Of a stretch of DNA of 64,000 nucleotides, positions 37,896 to 47,999 are shown piece after piece (the stretch's first letter is position 1; the number at the start of each line of letters is the position of its first letter). The notes under the pieces are model-generated. The model was not told the DNA's origin. It saw nothing but the letters and a program-made list of their open reading frames with translations, and ran no database searches. The stretch is taken from assembly GCA_001692895.1 (NCBI GenBank), contig KV748230.1, positions 310,001 to 374,000 on the forward strand, given 5' to 3'. Made by a program: the position numbers and the translations under genes. The DNA is from Cenococcum geophilum 1.58. Its lineage: Eukaryota > Ascomycota > Dothideomycetes > Gloniales > Gloniaceae.

Positions 37896-38836
37896 AAGGA
37901 AAAGGATTAAGCTTAATAAGCAAAGTGTCTTTATACTTTACCATCCAATACCCTTTTAGTAAATAGCTATAACCTTGCCAATATAACTCCGTTATAATAG
38001 CGTTATTTAGAAGAAAGGAAATACGAGTATATGTTATCTAATTACTACTTCCTTATAAAAACTAAGTACGCGGCTAAGGGAAGGCAATTAAGACGTTAAT
38101 TAAAGGCGTATATAGGTTAAATTATACCTAAACAATACTATAGTATTAAAAGATTAACGTTATAGACGTTCTTAATAATCGTATAATGGCTAAAATTACT
38201 ATTACAGAGTATCCCTATTTGCTAGGCAGTAGAGCTACGCTAAATATATAGCATAGGACTATTAGATTTAAAAGTATATATACTAAATCTTAGGAGATAA
38301 GTCTCCTTAATTAACTAATTAATACCTTAACTACATTTAATAGCCTAAGGGTAGATATAGGAACAATATATTAGTGACGTAGAGGATTATATAAAATAAT
38401 TATAGATTATAAATTATAAATTAACAGTTAAAGATAATGGTAAGCTAAGGCTCTATATATTAAATCCTATACTAAAAGGTTCTACGGAACTATACTAGAA
38501 CACTAAATTACCTATAATACTTATAATTAATTATAGACTAGTATAAATGCTTAAAATTAGAGTTATATAAAAATCCCTATATTGGCCTAGGTAGTTACTA
38601 GTATACATTTAATAGGCTTCTAATAGGTCTTCTAGTAATACTTACATTTTTTCTCCAGTTATATTTTTTTCTTATTAAGGTTTTTTAGGAATTTAAAGCA
38701 GGGGTTAGATAGATAGATAATATATAATAGTATACCAATATCTCTCTAAACCCCTTCCAGGACGAGCCCTTATAATCTCCCTACTGTAAAGTAATAGCAA
38801 TTAGGGGCTAACCGTAAGAAGGGGGGAGGGGGGTAT
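37896..38836 (+). other. C1 3'-internal segment, right of A3
   Basis: Continuation of 29,924. It carries the empty sites of B1 (37997–38000) and of the foldback MITE (38513–38514) and ends in the purine tract GAAGGGGGGAGGGGGG before the 3' LTR. No gene could be named. Long decayed frames occur on both strands. Confidence 0.8.
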
Positions 38837-39053
38837 TATAAGGGATATTATTGCGGACACCTTAAAATACCCTTAGAACAACCCCTAGACGCCCCTTAAA
38901 TAGTCGCTAGTTATATACTAGAGGTACATACCCATAGTATATAGTCTCTACAATCCCAGAGGCCTTACCTCCTTAAGGATTCGTCTCTCTTACTAATCTA
39001 TCCTGTTTCTATAGTTGTGCCTTATAGCCCCCTATCTACAAAGCCCCCTTATA
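38837..39053 (+). repeat. 3' LTR of C1
   Basis: 217 bp, the same length as the 5' LTR, ending CCCTTATA and followed by GATAT. Confidence 0.88.
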
Positions 39054-39170
39054 GATATCTATACTTACAGATCTTAGATTTTAGACTTTGCTAAACCTGC
39101 TTCTAATTGGTTTAAAAAAATTTGCGCGCGGTAAGCCGTGGCGGAAATTACGTAACGAACCTTAAAACAC

Positions 39171-39380
39171 AGAGCTCTACTAAAGCCCTGTAAAAGATCC
39201 GTACAAAGCTCCGTATAAAGCCCTATAAAAGCTCTACCAAAAGCTCTACCGAAGGCTTTGCAATACCTCTGCCCACCTAATATATGGCCACGTAGTGAAA
39301 TGGAGTGCGTAGTGCGCAAGGGGGTTTAAAAGGGTCTCCCCTTAAAGCTCTGCTTAAGGCTCTGCATAAGGTTCTACATA
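39171..39380 (+). repeat. Degenerate 11–12-bp minisatellite
   Basis: Successive units of the type AAAGCTCTACC / AAAGCCCTGTA / AAAGATCCGTA run from 39171 to 39262. Related units (AAGGCTCTGCAT) return at 39,345–39,380 after a GC-richer spacer. The 81-codon frame over it on the minus strand is a by-product. Confidence 0.6.
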
Positions 39381-39944
39381 AAAAGACCCGCAGTGCGGTT
39401 AAAGACGTTGCGGATATTTATTCGGAGCTGTCGCTCCTGCTCCATCCTATAACTTCTTTAATTTTAAGTACCTAATACCTAATATAGTAGCAGCTGTTCT
39501 AGTATCTTATCTAACCTTCTACCTCTCCATATAATAAGTTTCTATAGCGGTATACTATAGCTTAGCTTAAATACCTATAACTTAGTAGTTGGTATATAAT
39601 GAGGTCTATTAAAATAAACGACTAAGGGGAGTTAAAAGTATAATAGAACGTTAAATTATTGATACTTAATAGGGCAAGAAGCTCGTACAGTGCTTTTATC
39701 CATATTTAGTATTAATTAACAATTATTAAATATTGAATATTGACGGTCAATATGCAATATCAATACGATATATTTAATACTAAAAGTTATTAAATATTGA
39801 CAATTTTTGGGGTTAAGGTAGTAAAAAATGATATAGATGCCTTGGTAGATGACTCTGGCCCCTAAACAATATATGCGTATTTTAAATTTATTAGGTAAAC
39901 CTATACAAAATTAAAATGCATAAACATTAAATGTTAGTTTACAG
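39381..39944. other. AT-rich flank left of A2, no gene seen
   Basis: It contains repeated TTAAATATTGA/CAATATTTA-like words (39,710–39,800), some in inverted order, and no recognisable protein. Similar TTGATATTAAATATTAATAAA text occurs right of A2 at 54,710–54,735, so the two flanks may be parts of one repeat. Confidence 0.45.
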
Positions 39945-40305
39945 AATATTGTTACGGACGCTTTAAGTACAATATTACGACTACTTGGAGAAGAGTTAGA
40001 AGAAGCTAGTTAGTTAATCTAAGCACGGTCCAGGATGGAGCCGATAGAGCTATATAATAAGGAATAGTAACTAAGGTCACGTGGGGTAATCTATATAATC
40101 TGTAGGATCTATATAATCTATAGCAGAGTAGATAGAGTATACGTATATTATATATAAGACGGATTTTATAGGAGTACGGTCGTGTATTTAAAGGACCATA
40201 GTCCCTACCTAGATAGTTCCTTCCTTATAGTAATTCTCAGAATATAACTGGAGTTAATCTATTAGGTAACCACTCCACCCGTTATTATTACGTTGTTGAC
40301 TTCTA

Positions 40306-40628
40306 TCCCTTAGCACGTTAGGGTCCAACGAGTAAGTGGTCTGTGCGGGAACACCGTTTTCAAAACAACGCACATCTATATAGATTTTAGCAATCAAATA
40401 CCTACCGCAATGCCTTCTAATCGTGCTAGAATTTCTGCAAAAAGGATAAGTGCTAGCAACCTCATATTGAGCGACTCAACTTCAAAGAATAAGCTTATAT
40501 ATTAAAATACTATAAAGTTTGGCCTCTATCAAAAGCTTCGTATTCCTGAGTACGGGCGTTAAATGCAGGTCAATTGATTGGCTGGATCTTATCGATAACA
40601 GTTGGACCCGAATTGACGTGCTAAGAGA
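40306..40628. mobile_element. Small TIR element (MITE) inside the A2 5' LTR
   Basis: The ends are TCCCTTAGCACGT and, inverted, ACGTGCTAAGAGA, with a second inverted block GGGTCCAAC / GTTGGACCC. The flanks are TA (40304–40305, 40629–40630). The A2 3' LTR and A3 LTRs lack it. It keeps many CA and TG dinucleotides, unlike the surrounding LTR. It contains a short frame beginning MPSNRARISAKRISASN at about 40,412, possibly the residue of a Tc1/mariner- or pogo-type transposase start; that is a guess. Confidence 0.8.
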
Positions 40629-40739
40629 TACTTACATTACCTATATACCTAGCCTAATAACGAGCCTATCGTAGTTCTTACTACAAGGTTCCGTTATATA
40701 ATTACTACCTAGTTACAGTATTAAATATAGAAAGTCGAA

Positions 40740-43735
40740 TAACATACCACCAAAAGCAGCCACTATAACGCTATTGACGGCGGCAACTACTTTAAGGTTA
40801 GGTAATACTAGTATAGCAGATACTAACTTATAGCAACCTGTGACGGCCGGATAACTATAAGAGGTAATTGACTAGTTAATAGCTAATAATGCAGCGTTGG
40901 AAGAAAGGGTTAATGGGATTAAAGCGGCAAAGGTTAAGTTACTATTAATTAAAAGATTCTTAGGAGAAAGATCGAAGCTTAAAGGATTCCTTATATAAAT
41001 GCACTTTAAAGTTATATAAGAAGGGGCAAAGCTACTAATACCTATAGATTGAATAGCCTATGCGGGACTATTCCTATTAGGAAGAGCACTTAAGTGGTTT
41101 AAGCCTTACCTTATAGAAATATAGATAAATGGAATAACGACCACTAATTAGGAGGTGCGATTTATATTCTTAAGCTAGGAAGGGTTTATAGAATAACTTA
41201 TACAAATGTTTAGAGACCTAAAGGTAGTAACTATAGTGGAAAGAAAACTCTAAGATATTATATAACGAACCTTAGTAATTAAGTATATAATATAGTTTTA
41301 GACGCTAGCAATATAAGTTAAGTAGAATAATAAGGCGCTTATAGCACAGTATAAGCAAGGACTTAAGGCTAAAGTCTAGAATATAATTATCCTAATAGAA
41401 GATGCGGATACCCTAAGGGAATTAATAGATTAAGCGATTAAGATTAATAATTGGATTTACTAGAGGGAATAGACTAAGAGAGGTTAGGATAGAGTTTTAT
41501 AGTTATATAAGACGCAGAGTACGTAATAACTAAAGCTAAGTTAAAAACTATAGTATAGCGCAGAGCTAATAGACCTAAGTAGTACTAAAGAAGCCTATAA
41601 GAGATGGAGTAAGAAACTATAGAAACCTAAAGGTTAAGGATTTAGTAATTATAGGACTAAGTAGTAGAGGCTAAACTAGGGATCTTAGTAGTAGAAGGCG
41701 TTTAGGCGGACTCTATAGTAAAGTTAATAGTTTAAAGATAGAGCTTATATAAATTGCGGAAAACAGGGTTACTTTATAAGGGATTATAAAGATGGTTAGA
41801 GTTACTATATAATAAAGGGAACTAGACTAATAGTAGAAGATATATACGTATAGAGGGATAATAGTGTACTGCGAGGAACAAAAGAATATTTAATTAGAAG
41901 TTTTGCGTTTTGTTATAATAACGTATACCAAATTTATAAAGACGCTAAGTATGGCGTAAGCTATTGGCTATAGGAGCTAAAATTTATAAAGTGTAGAGGA
42001 ACTAATAAACTAGTTCGCAGATTGGATATTAAGGACGATAAATTTAATATAGGCGAAACATTCCGTAACAATAAGGCGATAAAGGTAGCTTACTAGGAGT
42101 ATATAGACCTTAGAGATGTTATAAAAAAAGTAAAGGATAATTCCACTATAGAATAGGGAACATTAGTAGGGATTAAGACCCCACTAGATATAATGTCTAT
42201 CGCTTTATAAGATATAAGAGAAGTAGGACAGTAAACCACTTCGGTACTTAATAAAGGCAAGAAGCTAAAGGCTTAAGATTCTTAAGATGAGATAAGAGAT
42301 AACTAAGATTTTTAAAATAAGATAAGGCAGACCTAAGGATCTACGATAAATAGCAATCGATAGAGTAGGGTAGTAGCTTAGTTTAAAGATATACAAATGA
42401 GCTTGGGATAGAGTTTCCTACAGGCATAAGACTCTTAAGACGAGATAAGAACACTAAGTAAGCCTAGTTAGGCTAAGGTAGGAGTAAAGCTTAAGTTAGA
42501 AGCAAGCTTAGGATCGAGAATCCTATAGGACTAAGATTTTAAGATATAAATAAGGACTACTAACTAGATTAGAGAATTAGTAATATAAATAGTAACTAGA
42601 CTGGGAGACAAGTATATAGACCTAGAGGACTTACTAGGGGAATATAGTGTTTAGCCTAAAGATCGAAAAGTTAATACTAAGATTAAGAAGTAAGAAGACT
42701 TTAAGGATCTACTTATAAGACGCGAAAAGAAAGAAACTATAGAGAAATTTAGAGCAATAATTACCTTATAGTAAGAGCAGAAACTAGATAAGGGATCTAG
42801 CGTATTAGGACGTATAAGGGACAGAGCACCTATACGAAAAATCACTAATAGGCCTAGGGTAGGCATACTAAGAGCTAAGTGGCTTACTAAACTGGAATAA
42901 GAAGAGGATTTAGGGATTTTAATTAGGTTTGAGGAACAATATATAAAGGGCTGTTATAATGCAGTAATAAGAAGATACTTCCTTATGGACAAACCGTATA
43001 CACTTCTATAGCTGTACTAAAAGTAGTATAGGTAAAGGCATAATAATAAGTAGGAAGATTTCTATATATAGTTAGATAAGAAAGTTATTTAAGACCACCT
43101 AATTATAGAAAAAGCAATAAGTTATATTAAGGGAGCCTTAATTATAATATTAAAAGATCTAGAGGAGTGTTTAGAGGACTAGAGAAGTAAAAGACGTATC
43201 TTAGTACCTGCAAATAAAGTCGTAACGTTTAGATTAACACGATAAAGGTTTAAACTTAAGGATAAAGATAAACTAAGAGTTAACCTAAGATACTAAGCAT
43301 ATTATATATTGGCGTAGATTATATATATAGATAATGCGTATAATATATACAGAGCACTAAAGAATAAGCATTAGAAATATCCTATAAGAATATATTAGTT
43401 AATAGAAGAATAAAAGTATTAAAACGCTAAGTATATATATGGCTGGCATCTAGTAGAAGTTTAGGAGTTAGGAGACTTAATATTTTAGCTAGGAAGATTC
43501 CTTACGGAAGAATGCCTAGATAGATAATAGTGGTAGGAATGCCTAGAGAATACGTGTCTATAGTATATAGAAGATAAAAAGCGAACTAAGTATTAGCCTA
43601 AGTTAGATTAAGTATAAATAGGATTAAGCAGCTAATAGTTAGGAAAAGTAGAGGCCTACGGGACTAGAGGGAGCTAGTAGTAGAGCCTTAGACCCTTAAA
43701 GGAATTTAAGGATAATACCTAAATTTACGAGTAAA
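40740..43735 (+). pseudogene. Decayed gag and gag–pol linker of A2
   Basis: The plus-strand Gag region reads AKVKLLLIKRFLGERSKLKG-like text near 40,930–40,990 and a Gag core to about 41,500. The zinc knuckle at about 41,745–41,800 reads YINCGKQGYFIRDYKDG (Cys/His partly mutated to Tyr). A linker follows with the repeated DS*DEIR peptide near 42,270–42,300 and 42,425–42,455. Frame broken by TAA/TAG. Confidence 0.78.
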
Positions 43736-43739
43736 GTGG

Positions 43740-46433
43740 TAAGATTAATAGTTTAAAGCATTAATAGATAGTGGAGCAATAAGGAACTATATCTTACTAG
43801 CAGCAGTTAAGAGAATGGGGCTACCGCATAGGAAAAAGGAGTATCCTTACCTATTAGTAACNATTTTAGNAGATCNNATAGCNTANNGAGGAGGCATTAT
43901 TAATCTTAAAATAGGACCTATTTAGTTAACTATTAAAGGGANATAAATTAAGATGTCTTTTGATATATTACTATTAGGGAATAATAAGGCAGTACTAGGA
44001 ATGCCTTAGTTATAGAAATACAATCTAAAGATCGATTAGGTTATAGGTTAGGTCAATATTAGGAATACTTAACGCCGTAAGATATAATAATAAGCTAAGT
44101 TAGTATAGTACTAGGTTAGAGCGATATATAAGGAGACTAAGCGAGGCTTAAGTCACGTACTAAAAAGATACTATAAGTACGGCAAGAAACTATAGTTACC
44201 AGAAAGTAAAAAGCTATTAGAGTATGCAGTATGGGACTATAAGATAGAATTGGAACCAGGAATAAGTCTAAAGTTTTTTCTAATCTATAAGCTTACTAAA
44301 GAAGAAGGTAGAGTATTAAAAGAGTTTATTTAGGAAAACTTATAAAAGGGATATATTAGACCATCGCAATTATTAGCAAGTTATCTAGTACTATTTATAC
44401 CAAAGAAGAATGGTAAACTAAGACTGTGTATTGACTATAGATAGTTAAATAGCATTACTAGGAAGGATAGGTATCCTTTACCCTTAATTAGCGAAATTTA
44501 AGATAGAATAGGTAACGCGTAAATCTTTATAAAGATAGATCTAAGATAGGTGTACTATTAAATTAGGATTAAGAAAGGCGATAAATAAAAGGTAGCCTTT
44601 AGGTTAAAGGAAGGACTATATAAACTATTAGTTATATAATTTGGGCTTATAAACGCACTAGCAATGTTCTAAAAGCGTATTAACAATTAGATAAATTTAT
44701 TATAGTATACCTTGATAATATTATTATCTACTTAATAACTAAGGAAGAATATGGGGAATACGTTAAATAGGTCTTAAGGAGACTATAGGAAGAGTAAATA
44801 CTAGTAGCAATTAAGAAATGCGAGTTCTTTACTAAGAAGACCGATTTTGTTAGATTTATTATTAAACTAGGCTAACTTAGTATAGATCTAAAGAAGATTA
44901 AGGCTATAGTGAATTGGTAAGAACTAGAGAACGTTACGCAATTAAGATTGTTCCTAGGGTTTTGCAATTACTGTAAAAGGTTTATAATATAATAGTTAAA
45001 GGATATTAAACCATTTACACGGTTAATAAAGAAAGAAGAACTATAGGTATAGGGAGAGGAATAGAGGGAACTCTTTAAGAAAGTTAAAGAGTTATTTACC
45101 TAGGAGCTAGTTTTTAAGATCTATTAACTAGGACTAAAGACGGTTGTAAAAATAGATATATTAGACTATATACTAGGGGTATACTTTATATAGAAATATT
45201 AAGATAGATGGCACCTAGTAGCATACTATAGTTGGAAAATAATACTACTAGAGTTAAACTATGACATCTATAATAAGGAGTTATTAGGTATAATTATAGT
45301 ACTTAAGAAGAAATAGAGAGCATTCTTATAAGGTATAAAGAAACTATTTATAGTTAAAACAGATTATAAGAACCTTATAGGATTCCTAATAATAAAGGAA
45401 CTTAACTAAAAATAGGTTAAATAGGCAGAGATGCTTATAGAATACTATTTTAAGATTTAGTATACTAAGGGTACAGACAATATAAGGGCAAACGCTTTAA
45501 GCCGAAAAGCTAAACTATAAAATGATGAAAAGCCATTAGAGGCTTTACTGCGAAAAGATATAGACGGGTTAATTAGGTATAATTATCTAAAAATCGCAGT
45601 AACCTAAGAAGATAATAAGCCAGAAAGAGTCTACGAGATACTAGAGAACTTTTAGGTATAAAGAATTCTAGAGGTATAGCTAGAAGATCTATAGACGGAT
45701 ATATACAAAAACTAAGAAGCTAAGTATATCCTAAGAAGTATAGCGGAGCATTTTATAGAGGATTTTTATAGGGGAATGACTTAAGGGCATAATGGAGCTA
45801 AAGGCTTAGTATTAAGACTCCAGGAGGAGTACATTATTAATAGAATCTAGGGCTTAGCGCGAAAAGTTATAAAAGAATGCCTAGATTGCTAAAGAAATAA
45901 ACTAATAAGGCATAAGCTATATAGAGGGCTATAACCTATTAAAATACTAGAGAGACTATGGGAGGTTATATTATGGGACTTTATTATTAAGTTACTAAAG
46001 TTAAAAGACCCTATTACCGGATAGGATTACGACGTAATCTTAGTAATAGTAGATAAGCTTATAAAGTAGGGATACTTTATAGCATATACAAAAGAGATCT
46101 TAGCGGAAGATATCGCTAGAATCTATGTTAAAGAAGTGTTTATAAGATATAGAGCATTAAGTAAAATTATATCGGATAGAGATTTAAGATTCGTAGCAGT
46201 ATTCTAGAAGGTATTTTTAGCAGAATAAGGAGTTAGAGTAGCAACTTCCACTATATATTATCTATAGATAGACGGTTAAATAGAAAGATTAAATTAGACA
46301 CTAAAACAGTATCTAAGGCACTATATTAATTATATATAGAACAATTGGGTATTACTATTACTAGTTATATAGTTTATATATAATATAACACCTTAAGAAG
46401 GAATAGGTATATTACCATTTAAGGCAAATTACG
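43740..46433 (+). pseudogene. Decayed Gypsy pol of A2, first part
   Basis: The protease motif LIDSGAI is intact at 43761–43781 (Asp-Ser-Gly-Ala at 43767–43778). The RT active-site box at 44708–44719 reads YLDN. RNase H is at about 45,120–45,500 and integrase from about 45,700. The frame is interrupted at 46,433 by D1 and resumes at 52,420. Stops are TAA/TAG. The D-to-N change in the active site alone would abolish polymerase activity. Confidence 0.87.
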
Positions 46434-46438
46434 GGTAT

Positions 46439-46655
46439 TGTTACGGCACCGACAGAACTACGCACCGGCAAGTTGCCATAGATTGCCGTATATTGCGGTT
46501 ACGTAACGCGAAGATCTTATAAAATATCAAACGGCGCTACTCTTCTTCTCCTTTCCTTTCCCTAGCTTTAGATTCTCGTTTATAGACAATCTAATTATAT
46601 AGGCTTACGCGACCCTTTTGCCGTGCTTATATCTTAATTAACTAAGTTACTAACA
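46439..46655 (+). repeat. 5' LTR of D1
   Basis: TGTTACGGCACC start and TTACTAACA end; 217 bp, with both terminal dinucleotides unmutated. Confidence 0.92.
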
Positions 46656-46879
46656 TTATCTAAAGCTCTCTCTACTCTTTCTTCCTAAGAAGGAACTTAA
46701 ATATATCTATAAGACTATAAATAGGATAAGAATATAGAATAGGACCTTAAGACATTACTAGGACTATAAGGACAAGACCTAAAAGAAAAGAATAGAACCC
46801 TAAGGAAAGGACCTATAAGACACGCATAGACTAGAACCCCTAAAGAAATTACCTAGAATTACCTAATACCCCTACTATT

Positions 46880-47995
46880 ATGCCACGAACTATAGTAGTA
46901 GGTAAAGCAGCTATAGGACTCTTAAATACTTTAGATAAAGAAATCATTAACGTTTTAACCCCCTAGGCGGAGCTTGCGGCTGCTAATACCGAAATTAAAC
47001 GACTGCGAGAGCTGCTCGAAGCTAGAGATACCCCTATATCTAATAATAAGTCATTATTAGACAACTAAAGACTTGCTATAGTCCTTTAGGCCTTATCCTA
47101 GCGCCTTAGTGGATCTACCGAGGCCTATATAGCACTAAAGCGGTCGGTAAAGGTCGCGGACCCCCTGCTACTTATAGACGGAACTAACCCTATATTTAAT
47201 AATTAGAAGCTTTAATTATAAAATAAGCTTAAAGTTAATATAGACTACTTCCCTAGCGCCCGAGCCAGAATGGCCTATATCTTTAGCCGTATTGGCGGAG
47301 ACGCCTAGATATATTTACGCCCGCGATATACTAAAGACTTAGTAGACCCCTTTATCTCTAAAGAAGAAATAATTAAATACTTGTCTTCTATTTATAAAGA
47401 CCCTTTTAAAGTATAAAACGCCCGCCTTAGCTATAAAAGCCTAAATATAAAAATAATGGAGACCTTTTCGGCCTTCTAAACCCGCTTTTTATACCTAGTA
47501 GGATAGGCCTAGATTCCCCAGGAAGACCTACTGCCAGACCTCTTTAATAAGCTTACCCTAGACCTATAGCGGGCCGTATTACTAGCTTATACTACGGCAT
47601 AGACGTTAAAGGAACTTATAGACTATTGCTTAGCTATTAACTAAGGCCTCTATTAAATTAAGGCACGCGCTAATTAGCTAAAAACTAGAAACCTTATAAA
47701 CTAGGCCATAAGTACTGCAAGTACAGCCCGTAGTGCCCTAGTATAATTAGTAACCCCTACAGTTAACCTAGCAGCTAGCCGCGTAGCTACCCCTACTACG
47801 GGCCTAGTGTATACCTAGCCTATATACAGCGACCCCTATATATAGGCCCTTAGCGATTAAGGAGCTTGCTTCTCGTGCGGTTAAATAGGCTACCCTATAA
47901 GGAACTGCCTAATAAAGGTAAAGATAAATAAGGTCCCATTAATTTAGAAGGATAGTATAAAGCTAGAAAAAGAGGAACCTTAGAGGAAGACTCTT
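46880..47995 (+). pseudogene. Decayed gag of D1
   Basis: It starts MPRTIVVGKAAIGLLNTLDK at 46880. A coiled-coil-like AELAAANTEIKRLRELLEAR follows, then the capsid core (ARMAYIFSRIGGDA, YLRPRYTKDLVDPF, YKDPFKV*NARLSYKSL, ETFSAF*TRFLYLVG). The zinc knuckle at about 47,862–47,910 reads CFSCG*IGYPIRNC, with the His changed to Tyr. Frame continuous apart from about 20 TAA/TAG at likely Gln/Trp codons. This is a standard fungal Gypsy Gag. Confidence 0.88.
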
Positions 47996-47999
47996 CTCT

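Larger units (their letters stand above)
4875..39053 (+). mobile_element. Gypsy family C copy C1, exploded by nested insertions
   Basis: The 217-bp LTRs at 4875–5091 and 38837–39053 are in the same orientation and carry TATAAAGG/TATAAGGG starts and CCCTTATA ends (TGTAAGGG…CCCTTACA before mutation). Both are flanked by GATAT (4870–4874 and 39054–39058), a 5-bp TSD. Between them C1 resumes at 27,319–28,686 (leader and gag), 29,760–29,924 and 37,896–38,836 (3' internal part and purine tract). The gaps are filled by C2 (5181–27318), D2 (28687–29759) and A3 (29925–37890). Its pol is missing: sequence equivalent to C2 13,428–25,670 was lost with the 5' part of D2. About 34 kb of the window is therefore one insertion plus later insertions into it. 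Confidence 0.88.

Noticed and set aside
37896..38836. Possible endonuclease or extra gene in the family C 3' region (YPYLLGSRATLNI-type text)
   Set aside because: The reading is short, broken and present only as decayed text; no catalytic motif could be pointed to.
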